Assembly: GCA_003162995.1 (NCBI GenBank)
Contig: PLUZ01000405.1
Location: 4,709 to 15,194 of the forward strand
Origin: Methylocapsa sp.
GTDB taxonomy: Bacteria > Pseudomonadota > Alphaproteobacteria > Rhizobiales > Beijerinckiaceae
DNA length: 10,486 bases
Direction of reading: 5' to 3'
The position numbers were made by a program, and so were the translations under genes. The notes under the pieces were generated by a model, which had not been told where the DNA came from, ran no database searches, and worked only from the letters and a program-made list of their open reading frames with translations. The stretch's first letter is position 1. Each line of letters starts with the position of its first letter. Below, one piece after another: positions 1 through 6,059 of the stretch.

Positions 1-253
1 CCTCCCGCTCGTTCATGCCATGTCCAATGACTTCCCGATAAGGGACATCACCAGGCAAATGGCTGACCCAGCTCGACATCAGGTCAAGAATGACACCTTC
101 AAGCGGAAAAAGCTCGCGGTAGAGCGCCGTGACCGCGGCAATCGCGTATGCATCGATATGGGTGACGAAGCGCGGCTCGGCATAGAACAGCTCGTCTGGA
201 GCCGTGTCATATTTGCCGTATGCGGCAGCGGGCAATCCGGAAAGGTCCCGCAT
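1..253 (-). CDS. SAM-dependent methyltransferase-like protein, N-terminal part (runs off left edge)
   Basis: This reading frame has no stop before the window edge, so only its first 84 codons are visible. The translation contains ELFYAEPRFVTHIDAYAI (residues 21-38), then VILDLMSSWVSHLP (54-67) and IGHGMNE (76-82). From memory this is the signature of a conserved, mainly cyanobacterial and alphaproteobacterial, class I methyltransferase-like family. In it a DLMSSW(V)SH segment replaces the usual glycine-rich SAM loop. The ATG at 253 is chosen because a GGAG sits 8 bases upstream; the frame is open only about 21 codons further back, to a TAA just before an ATT codon. The gene is divergent from the Fe-S protein gene, with about 110 bp between the two starts. 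The substrate of this family is unknown to me, and whether it really methylates anything cannot be judged from this fragment. Confidence 0.8.
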   Translation of the reverse strand, partial: MRDLSGLPAAAYGKYDTAPDELFYAEPRFVTHIDAYAIAAVTALYRELFPLEGVILDLMSSWVSHLPGDVPYREVIGHGMNERE

Positions 254-363
254 GGCAAAGGCTCCATCCCTGTTGGAGGACGCCTGCCAGGCATCCAAGA
301 AGCGGGCCAGCCCAATTTAAGGCATGACTCTTGCGTTATTTTCCCAGGCTCTGGGGCGAGTGC

Positions 364-1713
364 ATGAAAACCTTTCTCGATTGGTCAGCTTACGACACTT
401 ATGGCATCGGCGATGCCTATTCCGGCATTCCAGCGACAGGCGGCAATTATGCCAAGGCAGTCGCCGTGTGCATGCGTAGCCGCGATTGCCAGAATACGGG
501 CAAGGGCGTCATGTGTCCGAGCTTTCGAATCACCGGCGAGCGCAAACATTCGACCGAGGCGCGCGTGGCTGCGTTCAAGGCAGCGTTGAATGACGGAACC
601 GACGCGCGCGCCTTCGCCGATCCCCGCCTCGACGAGGCGATGGATCTCTGCGTCTCGTGCAAGGCCTGCAAGAAGGAATGTCCGAGTTCGGTCGATATGA
701 CGCTGATCAAAACCGAATATCTCGCGCAGCGGCATGAGATTTTGGGCGTGCCACGGCGCACCTGGCTGTTTGGCGCATTGCCGGAATGGGCGGGGCGCCA
801 TCGCGCATGGCTCCGATTCGCCATCGGCCTCCGCAACCGCTCCAAATGGGTCGCGCAATGCGTCGAAAAATGGCTTGGTATCACCTCCAAGCGTCCCATA
901 CCGATGCCAGCCAAAAAACCGTTCGCCGGCTTCACCTCAGGAGGGGTGGCCCCGCGCGGCGAAGTTATTCTGTTCGTCGACACTTTCTGCCATCATTTCG
1001 ATCCCGAGATCGCCGAGGCCGCCACCACCGTGCTCGAACATGCGGGCTATAAGGTCCGAATCGCGAAACCGGCGCCTGGCGACGCCGAACCAGACCGGCC
1101 GCTGTGCTGTGGCCGCACCTATCTCACCACTGGCATGGTCAAACAAGCGCGCCACGAGGGTGAACGCGTGCTCGCCGCCTTCCGTGGCGAAATCGCGGCG
1201 CAAACACCTATCATCGGGCTCGAGCCCTCTTGCCTCCTTTCGCTGCGAGACGAACTCTATAGCCTTGGTCTTGGCCAGGAAGTCGGCGAGCTTGGCAAGC
1301 AGCTTTATTTGATCGAAGAATTTCTTGCCCGAGAACATCAGAACAAAGGCTTGCGACTAAACCTCAAACCCCTCGATCTGCCGAAGGCGCTGTTGCACGG
1401 CCATTGCCATCAAAAGGCATTCGGCGTGATGAAAGCGACGCGCAAGGTCTTGAACTGGATTCCAGGCTTCTCCTACGACATCGTCGAGACGAGTTGCTGT
1501 GGCATGGCCGGCAGTTTCGGGCTCGAAGCCGAGCATTACGATGCGTCGCTGCAAATGGCGGAAATCTCGCTGCTACCGGCGGTGCGGGCAGCGGGTTCCG
1601 ATGCGCCGATCATCGCCAATGGGTTTTCCTGCCGCCATCAGATCGAACATGGCAGCGGGCGCCAGGCGGTTCACACCGCGGTCCTGCTCCGTGACGCGCT
1701 TGTCTTGAATTGA
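364..1713 (+). CDS. Stand-alone Fe-S/CCG-domain oxidoreductase subunit (GlpC/GlcF-like; C-terminal half of D-lactate dehydrogenase family)
   Basis: This 449-residue soluble protein should carry two Fe-S clusters and pass electrons from a flavin dehydrogenase. Cluster 1 has C36, C42 and C51-P; cluster 2 is CVSCKACKKECP with C96, C99, C102 and C106. Two cysteine-rich CCG domains follow: LCCGRTY at 247-253 with a PSC segment after it, and GHCHQKAFG leading to TSCCGMAGSFG at 376-386, then NGFSCRHQ near the end. The N-terminal LDWSAY and VMCPS(Y/F)R segments match the C-terminal half of large (about 950-1000 residue) FAD plus Fe-S D-2-hydroxyacid/D-lactate dehydrogenases. The FAD half is absent: directly upstream lies a methyltransferase gene on the other strand. 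The ATG at 364 is preferred to the in-frame TTG at 331 because similarity begins there and GGGGCGAG lies just upstream. It may work with a flavoprotein encoded elsewhere, or be a retained half gene. The substrate is not determinable. Confidence 0.85.
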   Translation: MKTFLDWSAYDTYGIGDAYSGIPATGGNYAKAVAVCMRSRDCQNTGKGVMCPSFRITGERKHSTEARVAAFKAALNDGTDARAFADPRLDEAMDLCVSCKACKKECPSSVDMTLIKTEYLAQRHEILGVPRRTWLFGALPEWAGRHRAWLRFAIGLRNRSKWVAQCVEKWLGITSKRPIPMPAKKPFAGFTSGGVAPRGEVILFVDTFCHHFDPEIAEAATTVLEHAGYKVRIAKPAPGDAEPDRPLCCGRTYLTTGMVKQARHEGERVLAAFRGEIAAQTPIIGLEPSCLLSLRDELYSLGLGQEVGELGKQLYLIEEFLAREHQNKGLRLNLKPLDLPKALLHGHCHQKAFGVMKATRKVLNWIPGFSYDIVETSCCGMAGSFGLEAEHYDASLQMAEISLLPAVRAAGSDAPIIANGFSCRHQIEHGSGRQAVHTAVLLRDALVLN

Positions 1714-2058
1714 GGGCGCCCCCGCCGGGAACCCAAGAGGCTTGGAGCGCTGCGTTGCAACGGCCTGTTTCTTGCCTGCCATTGTTCAACTTTGGAGATT
1801 TGTCGGAATGGCGACAATCCTGTTCTGGCAAAAGCGTGGCGTTAGCGTCTACGCAAGGCATGAAAGGCTGTTGGCCGAGTCAGGGACCTCGGAGCAGCTG
1901 CGGGCGTTCGGCGCCTGGCCTGTCGCCAAAAGCTTTAGCTGTGCCAGGCAGCGCGTGTAAAAGATCAGGCATGCTCAGCATCTGGTTTCACTTCTACAAA
2001 AGGCAAGTATGGGTGAAGAAGCCCCGCTGCAGCTGTTTGTATAATAGCCAGGCTTGAC
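1714..2058. other. Intergenic region between Fe-S protein and cupin genes
   Basis: This gap of about 345 bp has no intact gene that I trust. It holds the NifO-like remnant. A GGGCGCCC palindrome sits directly after the Fe-S gene stop, and an isolated TATAAT lies at 2040-2045 in front of the cupin gene. No convincing terminator (GC stem followed by a T run) or complete promoter was found. Confidence 0.6.
1808..1960 (+). pseudogene. Remnant of a NifO/ArsC-like nitrogenase-associated protein
   Basis: The 50-codon frame begins MATILFWQKRG and continues YARHERLLAESG, then TSEQLRAFGAWPVAKSF, and stops. From memory, nitrogenase-associated ArsC/Spx-fold proteins (about 120-140 residues) start MATxxFWEKPGCxNNxRQKxLL and later have an RxFFGDxPVAEWFN segment. 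The two pieces match in order, but about 15 residues between them appear deleted, the GCxNN cysteine region reads GVSVY, and the rest of the domain is missing after the TAA. A GGAG lies 10 bases before the ATG, consistent with a former gene start. The alternative is a chance short frame in a 345-bp gap; the ordered double match makes a relic more likely. If correct, it hints that this region once sat in, or still borders, a nitrogen-fixation gene cluster. Confidence 0.45.
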
Positions 2059-2670
2059 ATGAGAGCCCCCGTCCCTCCACCCCTCAAGCGTTTCATCTGG
2101 GATATCCAGTCCATGGTGGAATTGGCGGAAAGCGAACGGGAAATTCTCGTGATCGGCCGCGACCTCATGGCCAGGCTCGTAGCGAGCGATGATTGGCTGC
2201 CAGAGGACTTTGCCGTTCCCGATGAAACGCAATACCAGCAGTACTTGCTTTATGGCGATGGCCTCGAGCGTTTCTCGGTCGTCAGCACTGTCTTTCATGG
2301 AGGCCAGACTATGCCGGTTTGCCAAGACAGGGTCTGGGAAATCCGCGGTCTGCTGCGCGGCTCCATGGGCGCTCAGCACTTCCTATGGGAGCCAGGCAGT
2401 GCGCCTCGGCCCAAGGGCGATGCCAAACTCGTCAAATCCGGTTCGGTCGATGTTGTCTCGCCCAAAAATGGGGAAGCAATGCAATTGTCCAACGCTCTCG
2501 CCGAGAGCGTTTCCATCAGCATTCATGTCTATGGGGGAGACATCGGCAAGATCCTTCGTCATGCGCTCGATGCCGATGGTACGGCACACGCTTTCATCCC
2601 CAGTTATGCGAACCCTGTCGCTTCGCCCGCTTATGATATCTGGTCGATCCAAACCGAAATTTGTGATTGA
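2059..2670 (+). CDS. Cysteine-dioxygenase-like cupin lacking the metal-binding histidines
   Basis: The 203-residue protein matches the bacterial thiol-dioxygenase-like cupin family (COG5553 type, about 190-210 residues). Visible family segments are DDWLPEDFAVP (44-54), YQQYLLYGDGLERFSVVS (59-76), GGQTMPVCQDRVW (81-93), VVSPKNGEAMQLSN (132-145) and SISIHVYG (152-159). Active members read PVHDHTVWG and GDIHRVxN, where the three histidines hold Fe(II). Here the aligned residues are C88, D90 and M141, so all three ligands are replaced. The second-shell Ser-x-His-x-Tyr motif (S154, H156, Y158) is kept, which supports the alignment. The start at 2059 is the only usable one after a stop at 2014-2016; AGG lies 6 bases upstream. 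It is the first gene of a same-strand trio with the unknown 249-residue protein and FmdB. Dioxygenase activity is unlikely; a binding, scaffold or different-metal role is inferred. Confidence 0.85.
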   Translation: MRAPVPPPLKRFIWDIQSMVELAESEREILVIGRDLMARLVASDDWLPEDFAVPDETQYQQYLLYGDGLERFSVVSTVFHGGQTMPVCQDRVWEIRGLLRGSMGAQHFLWEPGSAPRPKGDAKLVKSGSVDVVSPKNGEAMQLSNALAESVSISIHVYGGDIGKILRHALDADGTAHAFIPSYANPVASPAYDIWSIQTEICD

Positions 2671-2692
2671 CCACGCCGCCCTGAAGGAAAGT

Positions 2693-2720
2693 AAGCAACA
2701 CTTATCAGAGAAGCAACACT
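2693..2720. repeat. 10-bp direct repeat AAGCAACACT, 18-bp period, upstream of the 249-residue protein gene
   Basis: AAGCAACACT occurs at 2693-2702 and again at 2711-2720, separated by TATCAGAG. Both copies lie in the 70-bp gap between the cupin stop and the next ATG at 2741; the second ends 20 bases before that ATG. It could be a paired protein-binding site or a leader element controlling the downstream genes. This is inference from position only. Confidence 0.5.
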
Positions 2721-2740
2721 GACACATTGGGGAATAAATT

Positions 2741-3490
2741 ATGACGGATATGGCGGAACTGAAAAAGCGCAAGGAGCCGCTCAATCTGGCGATTGTGCAT
2801 GTCGACCCCGATGCGTTCATCACGAATCTGATGGGCTGGCTGGAAATTACCGCATTTATTACGGCGCAACGGGCGGGCGAAGCGGAAATTCCCGCTGATG
2901 GGATAACCCCCAAACTGCCGCCGGAGAAACTAAGAAACGGAGCGGTGCACAATGTTGGCAATGATGCGATCTTCGCATTCTGCATGACCGCGGCGATGAA
3001 GGGAGACAAGGCGGCGGTGGATAAGGTCGAGGCCGCGCTCGTGGAGAGTATGGGGAAAGATTTCCCAGGGTCGTTCGGCCTATGGCATTTCCGGGGGACG
3101 ATCGACGCTCCGACGACGCTGGAAGATTTCGTCGGTCAAGCTGGCAAGAAATTGCTGCTGGGCGATATCCCGCCGCCGCCGCTGCGGGCAAAAGAAAATT
3201 GGAATACGAGTCTGCGCTTCTTCGAGAAGGCACGCAAATCCAATTTCATCCACGAGATTATGTATCCCTTGGCAAAGTGGACCCGCGAGCGCGGGAACGA
3301 GATCTTGGACAAAGGCGTGGCCTTCCTACAGCATATCGAAGACAATGTTCCGATTTTGCGTGAGGCCCTGGATGACCCCCGTAACGATCAGCCCTTCATC
3401 GCGAATTTTCTTATGAAGCTGGCCCCGGCCGTGGACATGGAGCTGAACGAAGAATATCAGGGATTTCTGCGATCCTTGGCGCGCAGGTAG
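2741..3490 (+). CDS. Uncharacterised 249-residue soluble protein
   Basis: I do not recognise this protein. The start is well supported by GGGGA about 7 bases before the ATG. There is no signal peptide or hydrophobic membrane stretch. The N-terminus is charged (MTDMAELKKRKEP), followed by a hydrophobic NLAIVHVDPDAFITNLMGWLEI segment at about 15-36. The middle has GSFGLWHFRGTIDAPTTLEDF (about 110-130) and a proline cluster, DIPPPPLRAKENW (about 142-154). The C-terminal third appears mostly helical: WTRERGNEILDKGVAFLQHIE, then a FIANFLMKLAPAVDMELNEE stretch. It has a single cysteine (FCMTAA), so it is unlikely to bind an Fe-S cluster alone. It lies 70 bp after the cupin gene and 77 bp before fmdB on the same strand, so the three are likely co-transcribed. 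Codon use looks like that of its neighbours, so it is probably a real resident gene. Confidence 0.85.
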   Translation: MTDMAELKKRKEPLNLAIVHVDPDAFITNLMGWLEITAFITAQRAGEAEIPADGITPKLPPEKLRNGAVHNVGNDAIFAFCMTAAMKGDKAAVDKVEAALVESMGKDFPGSFGLWHFRGTIDAPTTLEDFVGQAGKKLLLGDIPPPPLRAKENWNTSLRFFEKARKSNFIHEIMYPLAKWTRERGNEILDKGVAFLQHIEDNVPILREALDDPRNDQPFIANFLMKLAPAVDMELNEEYQGFLRSLARR

Positions 3491-3567
3491 ACGGCTTGGA
3501 CTTAGCTCTCCTGCAGCCTAGGAAGGCCAAAATGCCCTATCACTATGATGAGTAATGCGAGGATCTG

Positions 3568-3804
3568 ATGCCGCTTTACGCTTACAATTGCCAAAACTGC
3601 AATACTGAATTCGAGCTCTTGGTTCGCTCTACCGATGTCCCAGCCTGTCCCTCCTGCGGCAGCGAGAAATTGCAACAGCAGGTTGCCAAGATCTGCGTCG
3701 ACATAAAATATCCGGCGATAGCAAAATCATGGCGCCGGGCCGCGGCAGCGAGTGGAGATCTCTCTAATTTCACTAAGCAAGAGCTGCAAACGAAAAAGAG
3801 CTAA
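3568..3804 (+). CDS. FmdB-family zinc ribbon protein
   Basis: This 78-residue protein begins MPLYAYNCQNCNTEFE, the standard start of FmdB-type regulatory zinc ribbons. The four zinc ligands are C8, C11, C27 and C30 (CQNC and CPSC). The C-terminal segment is basic and polar. GAGG lies 5 bases before the ATG. Members are often encoded beside amidase/formamidase or C1-metabolism genes and were first described as putative regulators; the molecular role is poorly defined. Here the protein closes the same-strand trio with the cupin-like and 249-residue proteins. Its stop lies only 4 bp from the stop of the convergent methyltransferase gene, leaving no room for a separate terminator. Confidence 0.85.
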   Translation: MPLYAYNCQNCNTEFELLVRSTDVPACPSCGSEKLQQQVAKICVDIKYPAIAKSWRRAAAASGDLSNFTKQELQTKKS

Positions 3805-3808
3805 ATCC

Positions 3809-4432
3809 TTACCGGCGCCAGACGCTCGCCAGCCAGGGCTGCCTTTCGCGCGGAAGTCCGGCGGGGCGGTAATAGTGAGTGAGTTCGACAAATCCCGCCG
3901 CGGACCCATAGCGCCGCCATGCCTCCGGATCATGAAATACGCCATAACGCCCGTCGTTCCAGCCTTCTTCATTATGTCCGCGCGGGATCGAGCTGAAGAG
4001 CACGCCGCCCGGTTTTAAACAGGCATGCAATTCCCGCAGCACGCGCGGCAATTCCTGGCTCGGGACGTGAAAAAGCGTCGCATTGGCGAAGACGCCGTCG
4101 AAATATTGATCAGGCAGATCGAGCTTAAGAAAATCCTGTTGCCATACGGCGCAGCCGCTGTGGGACCGCGCCATGGCGGCAAAGCGCGCGGATCCCTCCA
4201 AACCGATCGCGATGTGGCCAAGCCCGGCAAAGACTTTTAAGTCGCGCCCTGGCCCGCAGCCAAAGTCAAGCAATGTGAGAGGATCGTCAGCCGCGATGTG
4301 CTGCAGCATTGCTGCGATGTTTTGCATAACGTCATGCTCGCGCGTGCCTTCCCAGAACGCTTCGGCGCGTTGGTTGTAATGGTCCAGGGTGCGGTTTGCG
4401 ATTTCTTCCAGATTTCGCTGTTTCAGATTCAT
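3809..4432 (-). CDS. Class I SAM-dependent methyltransferase
   Basis: The protein of about 207 residues has the Rossmann-type methyltransferase motifs. Motif I is LLDFGCGPGRD (about 54-64). An acidic turn, IGLEGS, ends strand 2. The motif around QQDFLKLDLPDQYFDGVFANATLFHVP covers the next strands, and LKPGGVLFSSIPRG is the post-motif segment. It resembles small-molecule methyltransferases of the Methyltransf_11/25 type, with DPEAW and GFVELTHYY near the end. A GTG at 4450 in the same frame would add six residues (MHSHIQ). I chose the ATG at 4432 because family proteins start near NLEEIANRTLDHYNQRAEAF, but neither start has a clear ribosome site. It lies 113 bp downstream of the TrpC-like gene on the same strand and may be co-expressed. 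The substrate is unknown. Confidence 0.82.
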   Translation of the reverse strand: MNLKQRNLEEIANRTLDHYNQRAEAFWEGTREHDVMQNIAAMLQHIAADDPLTLLDFGCGPGRDLKVFAGLGHIAIGLEGSARFAAMARSHSGCAVWQQDFLKLDLPDQYFDGVFANATLFHVPSQELPRVLRELHACLKPGGVLFSSIPRGHNEEGWNDGRYGVFHDPEAWRRYGSAAGFVELTHYYRPAGLPRERQPWLASVWRR

Positions 4433-4563
4433 TTGAATATGGCTGTGCACGCGCGGAGCCGTAGATTACGCGTTTCGCCTTTGCTCAGCAAGCCAATCAC
4501 AAGGGGATGATCGGAAGGCTTAGAGAATTGACGAGGGGCGAAACTCAAATCCGTTGGCAACGT

Positions 4564-5391
4564 TTATTCCGGTGCTTCCAGTGTTTCAACGCCGAGCACA
4601 CGTTCGAGCACACCGGCGGGATCCCGGTCCTTCATGAGGGCAGTTCCCATGAGGACTGCCTTTGCGCCGGCGTTTCCCATGCGTTCGAGATCCTCGGCGG
4701 TGCCAAGTCCGCCCTCGGCGACGGGTAAGACCTTGTCCGCAGGGATGAGCGGTAACAGCGCTTCGCAGGTGCCGGGCTTGAGCGCAAAGCTATGGATATC
4801 GCGATTGGTGACACAGATGAATTCGGCGCCAATCGCAAGTGCGTGGTCAAGCTCGGCCTTTGTGTGAACTTGAACCAGCGTATCAAGCGCAACCGCCGAG
4901 GCGCGCTCGCTAAATTCTGCAAGCTGTTCGCCGAGCAAGCCGGCCGACAAGACCACTGCGTCCGCGCCAGCCAGACGTGCTTCGAGCATCTGATAGATAT
5001 CGATCACAATGTCCTGCGCGAGGACGGGAATCTGGACGGCGTGATGAACGGTAGCAAGATCGGAATAAGACCCTTGGAAAGCGCGGCGATCGACGGCAAC
5101 GGACAGGCAAGTCGCACCCACCGCTTCGAAATCCTCAGCCAATGCCTTATAAGGGATGACTTTTCGAAAGGAACTGTCGAAGGGTGAGGCCCCTTTTAAT
5201 TCGGCGATCACAGCCGGCTTGCCCGACGCCTTGAATTGGGCCGCCAATGCGCCTTGAAAGCCACGCGCCATCGGCATTTCGCCGATCTTTCCCTGGAGCT
5301 GGCCGAGCGAGCGTTTTGCCTTGGCTTTATTCACCTCGCTGAGGCGTTGTGCGAGGAAGGGCCTGAGAAGGCTCCCTTCAGGCAGCCTCAT
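4564..5391 (-). CDS. TrpC-like (indole-3-glycerol-phosphate synthase fold) protein with missing catalytic residues
   Basis: The 275-residue protein is clearly related to indole-3-glycerol-phosphate synthase, the TIM barrel that closes the indole ring in tryptophan synthesis. Aligned landmarks are LRPFLAQRLSEV at the N-terminus, VIAELKGASP (61-70), GATCLSVAVD (92-101), IPVLAQDIVIDIYQ (121-134), TLVQVHT (171-177), CVTNRDI (193-199), PVAEGGLGTAEDL (223-235) and AVLMGTALM (245-253). Relative to the Sulfolobus enzyme, E51, K53 and S56 are kept (E64, K66, S69) and E210 is kept (E226). The catalytic K110 is Q126, E159 is Q174, N180 is T195 and S211 is G227. Ordinary TrpC activity is therefore doubtful, and no other trp gene is nearby. 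The start is supported by GGAG about 9 bases upstream. Family assignment is firm; function is open. Confidence 0.85.
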   Translation of the reverse strand: MRLPEGSLLRPFLAQRLSEVNKAKAKRSLGQLQGKIGEMPMARGFQGALAAQFKASGKPAVIAELKGASPFDSSFRKVIPYKALAEDFEAVGATCLSVAVDRRAFQGSYSDLATVHHAVQIPVLAQDIVIDIYQMLEARLAGADAVVLSAGLLGEQLAEFSERASAVALDTLVQVHTKAELDHALAIGAEFICVTNRDIHSFALKPGTCEALLPLIPADKVLPVAEGGLGTAEDLERMGNAGAKAVLMGTALMKDRDPAGVLERVLGVETLEAPE

Positions 5392-5523
5392 GAGTAAACA
5401 CTCCGGGCTCGCGTGGAGCCAAGACCTGATGCGTTATGGATGGTGCTGTTCATGATGTCCCGCAGTGATGTTTGTACCCGCACTTTGACAGATTTCTTGG
5501 CTTTTGGCCACTCTTCGATGGTG

Positions 5524-5535
5524 CTTGCATGCAAG
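5524..5535. promoter_or_regulatory. 12-bp perfect palindrome in the divergent TrpC-like/Rieske promoter region
   Basis: CTTGCATGCAAG is a perfect palindrome about 75 bp before the Rieske gene start and about 130 bp before the TrpC-like gene start. A further GCTTGC half-site copy lies at 5538-5543. The 219-bp divergent gap has no coding sequence, so an operator for a dimeric regulator is plausible. There is no direct evidence of binding. Confidence 0.25.
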
Positions 5536-5610
5536 TTGCTTGCCCCATTATCTCATGGTCGGCGCGGGCTGACCACGGGGTAGTGTGAGAGCGCTGTTAT
5601 GAGGTGTTGA

Positions 5611-5943
5611 ATGTTCACCAGAGTGTGCAAAGAGGACACGATCGCCGTAGGCGGAATGCGTGTCGTTATCGCCGATGCCCATGTGATCATACTGGCTTGG
5701 CCAGACAATGGCGTCATCAAAGCTTTCCAGGGGGTATGCCCGCACACCAATATGCCTCTGGCCGAAGCCGACTTCGACGGCACGGTGCTGACCTGCCCCA
5801 GTCATGCGTGGACTTGGGATATGAACACCGGTGCGCCGATTCACCCTCAAGAGAGCCCGCTGGCAGAATATCCGGTCAAAATCGAAGATGGCGTCGTCTA
5901 CATCGATACCGACGGAGTTTCGCCTTTGTATGCGTCGCCATAG
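5611..5943 (+). CDS. Rieske-type [2Fe-2S] ferredoxin
   Basis: The 110-residue protein has the complete Rieske cluster motif: C43-P-H45 and C62-P-S-H65 within VCPHTNMPLAEADFDG and TCPSHAWTWD. Two cysteines and two histidines ligate a [2Fe-2S] cluster. Its length and lack of a signal peptide or membrane anchor fit the soluble ferredoxin/nitrite-reductase-small-subunit type that donates electrons to oxygenases or reductases, not the bc1-complex type. A strong ribosome site, GAGGTG, lies 4 bases before the ATG. There is no partner oxygenase or reductase next to it, so its electron acceptor is unknown. It is divergent from the TrpC-like gene across a 219-bp region, and the two may share regulation. 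Confidence 0.88.
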   Translation: MFTRVCKEDTIAVGGMRVVIADAHVIILAWPDNGVIKAFQGVCPHTNMPLAEADFDGTVLTCPSHAWTWDMNTGAPIHPQESPLAEYPVKIEDGVVYIDTDGVSPLYASP

Positions 5944-5996
5944 GCCACCGATCCCGCAACAGATGCGTCGCAGTGGCGAGCCCGACAGCAGATCGA

Positions 5997-6012
5997 GCTT
6001 TCACTTGAAAGC
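5997..6012 (+). other. Small hairpin after the Rieske gene
   Basis: GCTTTC and GAAAGC form a 6-bp stem with the 4-base loop ACTT, 54 bp after the Rieske stop and 48 bp before the DUF1697 start. There is no following T run, so it is at best a weak or non-standard terminator, or an RNA processing hairpin. Confidence 0.2.
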
Positions 6013-6059
6013 AATGGGCGCAACATTTTCATGTTGGGGCCATCGCAGTGAGGATCGCA

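Noticed and set aside
1..363. Possible broken FAD-binding half of the D-lactate dehydrogenase-type gene upstream of the Fe-S gene
   Set aside because: The region instead encodes a convincing methyltransferase-like N-terminus on the opposite strand; no FAD-domain residues were seen in the plus frames.
1801..1816. TGT-N10-ACA matching the NifA upstream activator consensus
   Set aside because: It overlaps the start of the NifO-like remnant, no -24/-12 promoter follows, and this six-base pattern is expected a few times per 10 kb by chance.
2040..2045. TATAAT as a promoter for the cupin gene
   Set aside because: It sits only 14 bases before the start codon and has no recognisable -35 element at normal spacing.
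5520..5535. Sigma-54-like promoter (TGGTGC...TGCA) before the Rieske gene
   Set aside because: The GG to GC spacing is one base short and the consensus match is poor; the palindrome explains the sequence better.
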